A stretch of 30,632 bases of DNA from an uncultured Alphaproteobacteria bacterium (GTDB taxonomy: Bacteria > Pseudomonadota > Alphaproteobacteria > CAAHEQ01 > UBA3637), in assembly GCA_937888725.1 (NCBI GenBank), contig CALARE010000031.1:1-30632 (forward strand), written 5' to 3'. The notes below the pieces were generated by a model. That model saw nothing but the letters and a program-made list of their open reading frames with translations, searched no databases and was not told the DNA's origin. The translations under genes and the position numbers were made by a program. Shown here in pieces: positions 14,736-22,606 of the stretch. Within the stretch, counting starts at the first letter, position 1, and the number at the start of each line of letters is the position of its first letter.

Positions 14736-16076
14736 ATGAAAAAGGTTTTAATTATCGGGGCGGGATTAGCAGGCTGTGAGGCTGCTTGGCAATTATTAAA
14801 AAGAGGGATTAAAGTTAAAATGGTTGAAATGCGACCAAATAAACAAACCCCTGCACATAAAACAAAGCTTTTTGCCGAACTGGTATGTTCTAATTCTTTA
14901 AGAAGTGATGATCATGAAATTAACGCTGTTGGTTTAATGCACCATGAAATGCGACAACTGGACTCTTTAATTATGAAAGCAGCCGATGCAACCAAGGTGC
15001 CAGCTGGGGCTGCTCTGGCAGTTAATCGTGATGAATTTGCAACCTATATCACGCAAAAACTAAGCAATCATCCTCTATTTGAATTAGAGCAAAAAGAAAT
15101 GGCTTTTTCAGATATCCCAGACGATATGCCAACCATTTTAGCAACAGGTCCCCTCACCAGCCAAAAAATGGCCGATGGGTTACAGGCCTTTACTGAAATT
15201 GATTCTTTGCACTTTTTTGATGCCATTGCACCGATTGTTTATCGTGATAGCGTCGATATGACAAAAGCTTGGTATCAATCCCGTTATGACAAGGGCGATG
15301 GAACGGATTATTTAAATTGTGCCTTAACAAAAGATGAATATAACACTTTTATTGACGCTTTATTAGCGGGTCAAAAGGTCGCTTTTAAAGAATTTGAAAA
15401 AAATACCCCCTATTTTGAAGGGTGCCTCCCTGTTGAGGTGATGGCTGAACGAGGACGGCAAACATTGCTTTTTGGTCCGATGAAGCCTGTCGGTCTGTCA
15501 AATCCACATGAAGGGGGACGCAGACCCTTTGCGGTGGTACAACTGAGGAAAGAAAACAAGCAAGGGACGCTGTTTAATTTGGTTGGATTTCAAACAAAAT
15601 TGACCTATTACGCTCAAAATGAGGTTTTTCGCCTCATACCTGCTTTAAAAGATGCGGTCTTTGCCCGTTTTGGCGGGATTCACAGAAATACGTTTATTTC
15701 AGGGCCAAAAGTTCTCAATGAACGCCTTGGGTTAAAGGGGAAGGAACATGTTAAAATTGCGGGGCAACTTTCTGGTTGTGAAGGGTATATTGAAAGTGCT
15801 GCAATGGGATTATTAGCGGGTCTTTTAACCGCTGATGAGAATATGCCACTCCCGCCACAAGAAACGGCAATCGGTGCAATGCTCAAACACATTACCAAGG
15901 AGGCTGAGGCTGAAACCTTTCAACCGATGAACATTAATTTTGGGTTATTCCCTGAAATTGAAGTACCAGAGGGGAAAAAGAAAATCAAAGGGCAAGAGAG
16001 AAAATTAGCCTATACCGAACGGGCAAAAAAAGCCTTTAACGCTTGGTGTGAAAACTTAAATACAACCGCAAAATAA
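14736..16076 (+). CDS. trmFO: TrmFO, folate-dependent tRNA (uracil-54) C5-methyltransferase
   Basis: A 446-residue protein, full length for the family. It makes ribothymidine at position 54 of the tRNA T-loop with methylenetetrahydrofolate as carbon donor and FADH2 as reductant. The N-terminal FAD loop is GAGLAGCEAA (8-17). ELVCSNSLRSDD holds C51 and FEGCLPVEVMAERG holds C230, the two cysteines implicated in catalysis in the family. RPFAVVQLR, GFQTKLTY and SGCEGYIESAAMGLLAG in the C-terminal half also match. A strong bidirectional terminator follows. It is divergent from the Sel1 gene across 82 bases. The AAGGA ribosome site is placed rather far (about 13 bases) from the ATG. Confidence 0.95.
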   Translation: MKKVLIIGAGLAGCEAAWQLLKRGIKVKMVEMRPNKQTPAHKTKLFAELVCSNSLRSDDHEINAVGLMHHEMRQLDSLIMKAADATKVPAGAALAVNRDEFATYITQKLSNHPLFELEQKEMAFSDIPDDMPTILATGPLTSQKMADGLQAFTEIDSLHFFDAIAPIVYRDSVDMTKAWYQSRYDKGDGTDYLNCALTKDEYNTFIDALLAGQKVAFKEFEKNTPYFEGCLPVEVMAERGRQTLLFGPMKPVGLSNPHEGGRRPFAVVQLRKENKQGTLFNLVGFQTKLTYYAQNEVFRLIPALKDAVFARFGGIHRNTFISGPKVLNERLGLKGKEHVKIAGQLSGCEGYIESAAMGLLAGLLTADENMPLPPQETAIGAMLKHITKEAEAETFQPMNINFGLFPEIEVPEGKKKIKGQERKLAYTERAKKAFNAWCENLNTTAK

Positions 16077-16092
16077 TAAATGTTAAAAACAA

Positions 16093-16121
16093 GGGTGCCA
16101 CAAAAAAGGCGCCCATTTTTT
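16093..16121 (+). terminator. Bidirectional terminator between trmFO and the HD-domain gene
   Basis: GGGTGCC (16093-16099) pairs with GGCGCCC (16108-16114) through one G-U pair and is followed by ATTTTTT on plus. On minus the opposite arm is followed by TTGTTTTT, so it can serve both convergent transcripts. Confidence 0.8.
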
Positions 16122-16125
16122 GGTT

Positions 16126-16159
16126 TTGAGATAAAGAATTTAGTGTTGAGATAAAGAAT
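16126..16159. repeat. Short tandem duplication at the end of the HD-domain gene
   Basis: TTGAGATAAAGAAT occurs at 16126-16139 and again at 16146-16159, a 20-base period. The second copy is coding on the minus strand (LYSLSQ) and the first lies just after the stop, so a slippage event placed or moved the stop codon. Confidence 0.8.
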
Positions 16160-17036
16160 AAAGATTATCAATCGCCTGAACATAATAAGATTGAACCTGA
16201 GCAATCGCCACATTATCCGCTGATGGGATTTGTTGCAATTGATTTAAAATATGGTCTTTAATGCGTTCAGGCAAATGAAGGGAAAGGGCAATTTTTCGTG
16301 TCACATTAAAATAAAAATGATACATCCACCCAAAATAAACCAACCCGCTATCAGGCAATGTTTTAACATCTTGATAATTAACGTATTTTTTATTTTGAAT
16401 AGCCCCTAAAACAGATGCGGACACATCAGGGGTTACAACCACTTTTGAATAAGGAAAAAGCGTGTCAAAAACTTTTAAATTCGTCAACACATCTGCATCC
16501 TTGACCATATGACAACACGCTAAAACAAGCTCTTTTTCCAATTTATCCAATTGCAAAAATGACTGATAAAGGGCAATGAGAGATTGCTGAGCCTCTTGCG
16601 ATATGAGATAAAATTTTGCATGATGTTGCGGTGTATCTGTCAGGAGTAAATCATCCATTTGATCATGCAACAAAAGGGCTGAAAGCAACATCACATCTGT
16701 CACATTATTAAGGTTAAGAGGCATAACTGTTTTTAAATAATGCATCCCCTCTGCCCCATGGATAAAACGGGGGATTTTAACCCCTCTTTCATCAAATTCA
16801 AACGCCCGACCGATATCATGCAACAAAAAAGCTGATTCAAGAGCTTGTCGCATCAGGGGTGAAAGCCCTGCAAAAAAAGGTTCTTGCCTCATGAGTTCAC
16901 GCCCTGTTTCAAGCACCCTTAAGCTATGATGATATTTCATATCCAACCAATTGCGATTGCCCTTTTGATAGGTGTTTGATTGAATTTCATCAAAATGATA
17001 TGTTGATTTTAATAAAGATAGGTATGTGTTCATCAT
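16140..17036 (-). CDS. HD-domain phosphohydrolase
   Basis: A 298-residue cytoplasmic protein. The HD metal-binding set is complete: H36/H37 (YHHSLRV), H73-D74 (LLHDIGR), H93 in a HGAEG stretch, H124-D125 (LLHDQMD) and D180/D182 (VKDADVLTN). HD proteins hydrolyse nucleotides or other phosphate esters with a divalent metal; the substrate is unknown, and the extra HG..G and second HD suggest an HDIG/HD-GYP-like site. No other domain is fused. It begins two bases after the LemA stop with no ribosome binding site of its own, so it is probably coupled to lemA. Its last codons lie in a 20-base-period duplication. Confidence 0.85.
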   Translation of the reverse strand: MMNTYLSLLKSTYHFDEIQSNTYQKGNRNWLDMKYHHSLRVLETGRELMRQEPFFAGLSPLMRQALESAFLLHDIGRAFEFDERGVKIPRFIHGAEGMHYLKTVMPLNLNNVTDVMLLSALLLHDQMDDLLLTDTPQHHAKFYLISQEAQQSLIALYQSFLQLDKLEKELVLACCHMVKDADVLTNLKVFDTLFPYSKVVVTPDVSASVLGAIQNKKYVNYQDVKTLPDSGLVYFGWMYHFYFNVTRKIALSLHLPERIKDHILNQLQQIPSADNVAIAQVQSYYVQAIDNLYSLSQH

Positions 17037-17038
17037 TT

Positions 17039-17596
17039 TTATTTGAGATAATCCGATGCCTTTACCTCACCCTTTCTTGCTGTGTCCGCTTCAAAATAAG
17101 CAAATTTTTGATAATCACCTGCACAAGAGGCAAAAAGAGAGCCAGGGAAAATTTGAACAGCATTATGCAATTTACGCAGAGCTGCGTTATAAAAACGACG
17201 AGAAGCAGAGATATTTTCTTCAATATCTTGATAGGTTTTCATCGCTTCAACCATCACCTCATTCGATTTTAAGAGTGGATAATTTTCAACTGAAACGAAC
17301 AATTCAGATAATTTTGAGGAAAGCTTACCCTCAGCCTCAAACTTTTGGGCTGAACCAGACGCAGCGGCCATGGCTGTGGTACGCAGTTGGGTAATTTCTT
17401 CCATCATCTTTTTTTCATGCGTCATAAATTTTTGTGCAATGGTGAGAATGTTTGGCACAACGCTATAACGTCGCTCCAACTGCACATCAATACCACTTAA
17501 TGCTTCATTTAAAAAATTGCGGGCTTTAATCACTTGAACATAAAAATGATACAAAACAGCACAAACAAGTACAATCGCCATGATAAACAAAATCAT
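17039..17596 (-). CDS. lemA: LemA family protein
   Basis: A 185-residue protein. One N-terminal membrane helix (1-20, MILFIMAIVLVCAVLYHFYV) with the rest outside is the standard LemA layout. Family marks are IDVQLERRYSVVPNI (36-50) and YNAALRKLHNAVQIFPGSLFA near the C-terminus, in a long helical bundle. LemA proteins are membrane-anchored and widespread, with no settled molecular function. Neighbours support the call: a DUF3137-like gene, a common LemA partner, starts divergently 136 bases away. An AAAGGAG site precedes the ATG. The HD-domain gene follows after two bases. Confidence 0.9.
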   Translation of the reverse strand: MILFIMAIVLVCAVLYHFYVQVIKARNFLNEALSGIDVQLERRYSVVPNILTIAQKFMTHEKKMMEEITQLRTTAMAAASGSAQKFEAEGKLSSKLSELFVSVENYPLLKSNEVMVEAMKTYQDIEENISASRRFYNAALRKLHNAVQIFPGSLFASCAGDYQKFAYFEADTARKGEVKASDYLK

Positions 17597-17634
17597 TATT
17601 AACTCCTTTCATATATAAATTGGTTGTTTTAAAT

Positions 17635-17663
17635 TTTATCACCTAAAATAAAGAGAATGTAAA
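17635..17663 (-). promoter_or_regulatory. Candidate promoter for lemA and the HD-domain gene
   Basis: On the minus strand TTTACA (17663-17658), 17 bases, GATAAA (17640-17635). The -35 is 5/6 and the -10 is 4/6, about 38 bases before the lemA ATG. Confidence 0.45.
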
Positions 17664-17678
17664 GAAAAAAAATAATCA

Positions 17679-17707
17679 TTGCGAAAAAGAAAAAGCTGTG
17701 GCATAGT
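17679..17707 (+). promoter_or_regulatory. Weak candidate promoter for the DUF3137-like gene
   Basis: TTGCGA (17679-17684), 17 bases, CATAGT (17702-17707), 25 bases before the ATG at 17733. Both hexamers are imperfect. Confidence 0.35.
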
Positions 17708-17732
17708 GCTTTTAAAGAATAAGGAGCTGATT

Positions 17733-18806
17733 ATGGTTATTATCCCATCCCAATATGATATTGATGAAAAATTAAAAGAGCAAAAAGAGGCATATCTCAT
17801 CACCTCACTTGAGGATTATATGGCCCTTATTCGCAAACACATTTTCCCCAAACTTGCCCTTGCAGAGGAAAAGCGAAAAACACTCAAAAAGATGATTTAT
17901 CTTTTGCATGGGATAACAGTTATTGGTTTGATAACTTGTGTTTATTTTACATATCAAGCCTATCTTTCTAACACCAAATTTTGGGATTTATTTTATCTTT
18001 TAGCCCTCATCCCTTCCCTCATTGCATGGGTGAAAGGGGAAGAATTTATCAAACAGCAAAAAAATGATTTTTTAACAAATTTACTTGATTTTATTGGTGC
18101 TTTTGAAAAAGGGCAAGACACCATAACGGCTGATTTTTTAAATAATTCAGCCCTTTTTCCAAATATTGTTTGTCAAGAGGGGAGAGAAAAGTTGTCATTT
18201 TTTTCTCAGTGCAGAGCTGGTTTATTGAAACACTTTTGCCCCGTTCAAATTGATGAAGCTTTTAAAGGCCATTATAAAAACACCCTTTTTTCAGTCGCAG
18301 AAACGCTTTTAAAATATACCAAAAGAAGTCGGAAACACCGAAGAACTGTCAGCGTTTTTAAAGGGGTGATGATTGCCATTAAATTACAAAAAGAGATTAA
18401 CTCGCAAAGTGTGATATATAATGAATTTTTAACCTTTAAACAGGCATTTAGCGATCTTGAAAAAGTGGAATTGGAAGATGATGAATTTATGAAAGAATAC
18501 AACATTTATTCCACCAATCAAATGGAAGTGCGATTTATTTTAACCCCTCGTTTTATCGAACGATTAAAAAAGATGAAACAAGCCTTTCAAACAAAACGCA
18601 TTGATATGGCGATTTTTGAAAACCATTTGTTGTTGTGTTTGCACGTTAATAAGAATATGTTTGAACCGTTTTCAGTTTTTAAATCCTTATACAATATGCG
18701 TCCATATGTTCGTTTTTATAATGAAATGAAAAGTGTGACGCAACTCATTGACGTGCTACAAATTGAAAATGATAAAGAAAGAATGCAATTTAAAAATTAT
18801 TTTTGA
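17733..18806 (+). CDS. DUF3137-like membrane protein, LemA neighbour
   Basis: 357 residues from the ATG at 17733, chosen over the upstream frame start at 17679 because AAGGAG (17721-17726) lies just before it. Residues ~53-73 (MIYLLHGITVIGLITCVYFT) and ~84-100 (DLFYLLALIPSLIAWV) form a hairpin of two membrane helices. The large cytosolic part contains RRTVSVFKGVMIAI, which resembles the conserved 'f.G....' segment of DUF3137 proteins. LemA and DUF3137 genes are frequent neighbours. Function is unknown, probably a membrane-associated partner of LemA. The stop codon directly abuts the stop of the convergent ankyrin gene, leaving no room for a terminator. Confidence 0.7.
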   Translation: MVIIPSQYDIDEKLKEQKEAYLITSLEDYMALIRKHIFPKLALAEEKRKTLKKMIYLLHGITVIGLITCVYFTYQAYLSNTKFWDLFYLLALIPSLIAWVKGEEFIKQQKNDFLTNLLDFIGAFEKGQDTITADFLNNSALFPNIVCQEGREKLSFFSQCRAGLLKHFCPVQIDEAFKGHYKNTLFSVAETLLKYTKRSRKHRRTVSVFKGVMIAIKLQKEINSQSVIYNEFLTFKQAFSDLEKVELEDDEFMKEYNIYSTNQMEVRFILTPRFIERLKKMKQAFQTKRIDMAIFENHLLLCLHVNKNMFEPFSVFKSLYNMRPYVRFYNEMKSVTQLIDVLQIENDKERMQFKNYF

Positions 18807-19781
18807 TTAACGCTCTTGATCTGCTTTTTTTCGATACAATGCTTTCTTTTTCATTTGAGCAAGGCCTTGTTCAATTTGCTTAATAAAATCATCTTTCTTA
18901 AGCTGTTGTGCCAAATCAAGAGCGGTTTGGTTGCGTGAATTTTTCCGCTCTAATGAAGCACCCTTTTGAACCAAATAAAGAAACATTTTTACGTCATCCG
19001 TGCGAACTAAATAATGTAATAAGGGAGCAAAAAAATCAATTGCCTCATCACTTTTATAATGAAGATAGCTCATATTTATATCAGCACCATTATCGAGCAA
19101 CACGTCAACCAATTTTGTTTGCCCTGTTTTAACGGCTAATGCCAACGCACTGAGCCCCTTTCCATCAAGATTGGTTAAGTTAGCCCCCTGCTCTATCAAC
19201 CGTTTGGCAAACCATTTTTGATTAAAGCTTCTTTGACGTTCAGGGGTATGAATCACATAGTAAAGAGGCGTTTTATTTTCCCCATCTCGCAAATTAACAT
19301 CTGCATCGCGTGATAATAAATCTTCCACCGCAGAGTGAACCCCTTTTTGAATGGCCAGTGATAATAAAGGCGTATTTTGGTACATGGTCGAATTAACATT
19401 AATCCCTTTATCCAATAATTGATATATGTGTGGGGTGTTATTATCTTGCACCAAAGCTTGGATATAATCTTCGGTCTGCGTCACCAACATTGCAAGATTT
19501 TGAACCATCCGCTGGACAGTTGCCTTTTCATAAACAAAAACCTCAGAAGAAAACCCTTTGGCATAACTGATAATCACATGCCCAATATCAGGAACACGAT
19601 AACGCCCGCCATTTGTCACATAATCATGGACCCGATCCATCACAAAAGAGGCAAACGCTTTGCGTGACATATGAGGGGCATTTTTAATCCATTCATCCCC
19701 TGTTGTGGTTGAGGCTTTTTCTTTTAAAACCAAATCCTTATATGAAAGATAAAGCTTTTCTCTAAAATCAATAATATCCAT
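18807..19781 (-). CDS. Ankyrin-repeat protein
   Basis: A 324-residue protein without signal peptide or membrane helix. Residues 1-110 are an unrecognised N-terminal part. From ~112 to 300 there are about five ankyrin units, read from HIYQLLDKGINVNS, NTPLLSLAIQKG, LLSRDADVNLRDGENKTPLYY, LIEQGANLTNLDGKGLSALA, LLDNGADINM and LVQKGASLERKNSRNQTALD. These units bind other proteins. The C-terminus is lysine-rich. Such proteins in host-associated alphaproteobacteria are often exported effectors, but no export signal is shown here. A consensus promoter lies 32 bases upstream. Confidence 0.88.
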   Translation of the reverse strand: MDIIDFREKLYLSYKDLVLKEKASTTTGDEWIKNAPHMSRKAFASFVMDRVHDYVTNGGRYRVPDIGHVIISYAKGFSSEVFVYEKATVQRMVQNLAMLVTQTEDYIQALVQDNNTPHIYQLLDKGINVNSTMYQNTPLLSLAIQKGVHSAVEDLLSRDADVNLRDGENKTPLYYVIHTPERQRSFNQKWFAKRLIEQGANLTNLDGKGLSALALAVKTGQTKLVDVLLDNGADINMSYLHYKSDEAIDFFAPLLHYLVRTDDVKMFLYLVQKGASLERKNSRNQTALDLAQQLKKDDFIKQIEQGLAQMKKKALYRKKADQER

Positions 19782-19812
19782 TGTATACGCCCTTTAGAAA
19801 TACATATATTGG

Positions 19813-19841
19813 AGTATAACAGATTTATGGATTTTTGTCAA
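19813..19841 (-). promoter_or_regulatory. Sigma70 promoter for the ankyrin gene
   Basis: On the minus strand TTGACA (19841-19836, perfect), 17 bases, TATACT (19818-19813). It begins seven bases after the stop codon of the upstream metallopeptidase-like gene. Confidence 0.8.
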
Positions 19842-19847
19842 TAAATT

Positions 19848-20936
19848 TTATCGACCACCATTGTTGCGACTCATTGCCATATGAGGTGGATTGATTTTCG
19901 TTTTTTCTCCCATATGAACAGCATTTTCAACCTGAGCTAATTGTTGTTGTGCCGTGTCAGAAATCACCAATACATCTAATTTTGAAAGAGGGATATTATA
20001 TTCTTGACTCACACGGTTTAAATGGGTTAAATATTCTGCCTCATCCCCCTCTATAGAGAACAACATTGTTGGTGCTTTTTTTAAATTATTAATCCCTTGT
20101 TTTTCATAAAATTCTTTCCACCCATTTTTTGTATTTTCAGCCATTAATTTGGGGATATTACGTCGAACGATCTCTTTTTGTGTTTGATATAGGTTGCCAT
20201 TATTTTTTTGAAGGGTGCTCTGAAAAGTTCGTAGGCCATCTTGCATAAGAGCCAAATTTTCAGTTGAAAGTTCGATATTTTCTTTTCGTGCATAGCGTTC
20301 AATATCAGCCCGCAATTGCTCTGGCGTTTTGGCTAAAAAAGTAGCTATTTGCTCTCGATCAGGGTGTAAAGATGAAAATACAATATGCGTTAAATTATGG
20401 GCTTTATCCCAAGCCTCAGCTTCAGCCTCCCGTAATAAACTTTTTACAAGTACCTGTCTTGGTGATAAATTAGCTTTTCTATTTTCACCTAAATACGCTT
20501 GTTTTGCATGCAACAATTCATGTGCCAAAGTTATTGTTAATTCATTTTTTCCCAGTTTATCTCCCAAATTTGCAGGCATTATCACTTCACCACGCGTATA
20601 TAATCCAAGACCACCACCTTTAAAAAAGTTTGTTGTTCCAACAGGCATATTTGGATCTAGATTTGCGATAATATTTTGCCCTTGGGGGGTTGAGGCAATC
20701 TCATACAAAGCTTCTTGCAACATTTTTTCATCCCCAAAGGAAAACCAAGCCCCTGAGAGATTGCGATATAATGTTTTAAAATTATCCGCATAGGCTTTGC
20801 GGGCCTTATCCCGCTTTTGCGGATCTTTATCTAACACATCAACAGGCTCGGGATACAGCTGGTCAAAGGAATGTGAGGCAAATGAAGAATCCACGCTTTC
20901 ATCCACAGGTATTGCATTATTCTGTAATGTCTTCAT
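19848..20936 (-). CDS. HELLH metallopeptidase-like protein, paralogue of 22607-23671
   Basis: 362 residues; two adjacent ATGs lie at 20939 and 20936, and the second has the better distance (five bases) from AGGAGG. The zincin motif HELLH falls at ~139-143, followed after ~30 residues by REAEAEAWD (~169-177), which supplies candidate third-ligand glutamates. The block before it, with NLSGAWFSFGDE, TPQGQNIIANLDP, is nearly the same in the 22607 protein (NISGAWFSFGDE, TPYGQNVIANLSP), so they are recent paralogues. The C-terminus reads NPPHMAMSRNNGGR, matching the shared tail motif. No signal peptide. It is downstream of the 20955 gene in the same run (gap 18 bases). Activity and substrate untested. 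Confidence 0.7.
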   Translation of the reverse strand: MKTLQNNAIPVDESVDSSFASHSFDQLYPEPVDVLDKDPQKRDKARKAYADNFKTLYRNLSGAWFSFGDEKMLQEALYEIASTPQGQNIIANLDPNMPVGTTNFFKGGGLGLYTRGEVIMPANLGDKLGKNELTITLAHELLHAKQAYLGENRKANLSPRQVLVKSLLREAEAEAWDKAHNLTHIVFSSLHPDREQIATFLAKTPEQLRADIERYARKENIELSTENLALMQDGLRTFQSTLQKNNGNLYQTQKEIVRRNIPKLMAENTKNGWKEFYEKQGINNLKKAPTMLFSIEGDEAEYLTHLNRVSQEYNIPLSKLDVLVISDTAQQQLAQVENAVHMGEKTKINPPHMAMSRNNGGR

Positions 20937-20954
20937 CATTTCCTCCTATAAATT

Positions 20955-22541
20955 TTATGCCGTTCGAGATTTATCTGGCAACCGCTGAAGGGCTGGCGTT
21001 GGTGTTGTTTTTGGTTTTTCAGCACTTGCAAGAGCCCGTCTAACATCTACATGTTCCGTTGCGTTTGAAGTGGGCTTTACCTTTCCCTCTTTCGTGATGA
21101 TTTGAACACCATCTGATTCAACATCTGTCGCAATGCGTTCACCTAAGCGGTTATGCGTGTGAAGTTTAATCCCATATTTTTTGGACAAATAAGCACGGAT
21201 TTTTTGTGCTTTGGGCAATAAGGGATTGCCATCAGCATCTGTTTTTTTTCCTTCATGAATTTGTCGGCTAAGTCTTGATATTTCATATAACTGCTTGTTT
21301 AAATCAAGATACGCATCCATAAAAGCCTTTGCTTTTTGATAAGCGGGGCTTTTTTCACCACCTTTAAATTCAGATGGGTCTAATTTTTCCTCTCGATCAA
21401 TGCATTTATTGATGTGGGTTATCTCCTCCTCAGAGGCGGTCTTTTTAACCCCTTGAATCAAGGGCGAAAAAATATCCTTTACCTTTTGAGGCAATGGATC
21501 GCCCACCCGCACAGAAACACGATTTGCCATTCGCAAATAATCTTGCATTCTTTTTTGTGAATCTGTTGAGGGTTGATCCAATATAAAATTAAATTTACTT
21601 GCGATATAACCATGCCAACGACTATGAAGCATGGTATAATCTATCCATGGGGCTTTTTGAGCAGTGATATCGGATGCAAAATCAATTGTATAACGTTGTT
21701 GCATCATGTGTGAATAACGGGTGGCTTTTTGAACATCTACGGCCCCCGTTTTTGGGTCATAATCCACCGCTTTTTCATACGCTTGAACTGCTGAGGTGGG
21801 GATATTATACATCTTTTGTAACAAGGGATTGTTTGATTCAACTCTCAACTGTGTTGAAAGGGCCTGCGGTGCTGCATCCATATAAATACCATACAAATCA
21901 CCCACGTTATTTAAATAAGGTACCTGCCTTACATGTTGCATCTCATGCAAAAACAGTGTCCCAATATTAAATAAAGCCGCTCTTTCAAGCACATCAGATG
22001 TTAAACTTTCAGCAGGCAAAGAACCATCGGCTCTATAGGTCTTGGCAGATTTTTTCACATCTTCTTCAATCCGATCTTGCAAAACATGAACATCATGAGG
22101 TCTAGCAAAATTAATATAGCCTCTCCACCATGAAGGATCACCCAATCCAGCTTTTGAATGTAAAACGATTTTAGATTCTGCTTGTTTTGTGTCTGATATT
22201 GTTTGCGGATTCCCCAAACGTTGATTTTCATTTGTAATGGTTGTCCAAATGGCCATACGCCCTGTTGGTGTTTTTGCCACCTCTTTTAAAGCCTCAGCCA
22301 ATTTTTCAGTATCCGTCCCCCCTTCAATACTTTTTTTAATGGCATTAACCAACCAAGTGGGGGGATAATAATATTGAAATTTTTTCTGCCAAGAGATATT
22401 TTCTTTTTCCTTATCCGTGGAACTTTGCAATAAATGTTCACAAAAAAAATCGATTGCCTCATTTATATGAACACCATTTTTGTCATATTCTGAAGCGGTA
22501 TACGCATTTTCAAGAATTGGTTTTTGTGCCGTTTGTGCCAT
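20955..22541 (-). CDS. HEMQH metallopeptidase-like protein, divergent relative
   Basis: 528 residues from the ATG at 22541, preferred because GGGGGG lies eight bases upstream; the GTG at 22562 would place that site inside the gene. HEMQH is at ~199-203 (LFLHEMQHVRQVPYL). The upstream TEKLAEALKEVAKTPTGR segment aligns with the same place in the 19848 and 22607 proteins, which shows common descent, but the EAEAEAWD ligand block is replaced by an ALSTQLRVESNN stretch, so the third ligand is unclear. The extra ~200 residues are helical with a charged region. Near the C-terminus SDGVQII and then HVDVRRALASAEKPK repeat the DGVxV and xVR tail motifs. It is first gene of a two-gene run. Confidence 0.65.
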   Translation of the reverse strand: MAQTAQKPILENAYTASEYDKNGVHINEAIDFFCEHLLQSSTDKEKENISWQKKFQYYYPPTWLVNAIKKSIEGGTDTEKLAEALKEVAKTPTGRMAIWTTITNENQRLGNPQTISDTKQAESKIVLHSKAGLGDPSWWRGYINFARPHDVHVLQDRIEEDVKKSAKTYRADGSLPAESLTSDVLERAALFNIGTLFLHEMQHVRQVPYLNNVGDLYGIYMDAAPQALSTQLRVESNNPLLQKMYNIPTSAVQAYEKAVDYDPKTGAVDVQKATRYSHMMQQRYTIDFASDITAQKAPWIDYTMLHSRWHGYIASKFNFILDQPSTDSQKRMQDYLRMANRVSVRVGDPLPQKVKDIFSPLIQGVKKTASEEEITHINKCIDREEKLDPSEFKGGEKSPAYQKAKAFMDAYLDLNKQLYEISRLSRQIHEGKKTDADGNPLLPKAQKIRAYLSKKYGIKLHTHNRLGERIATDVESDGVQIITKEGKVKPTSNATEHVDVRRALASAEKPKTTPTPALQRLPDKSRTA

Positions 22542-22575
22542 ATGTGACGCCCCCCATAACACCCATACTCTTTAT

Positions 22576-22604
22576 ATTATAACATATTTTTGATTTTTGA
22601 ACAA
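22576..22604 (-). promoter_or_regulatory. Promoter for the 22541-19848 run
   Basis: On the minus strand TTGTTC (22604-22599), 17 bases, a perfect TATAAT (22581-22576). It lies just after the stop codon of the 22607 gene and about 35 bases before the ATG. Confidence 0.6.
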
Positions 22605-22606
22605 AT

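Noticed and set aside
20329..20793. 154-codon plus-strand ORF opposite the metallopeptidase-like gene
   Set aside because: It is the antisense shadow of the conserved HELLH gene; Ser/Cys-rich composition and no ribosome site.
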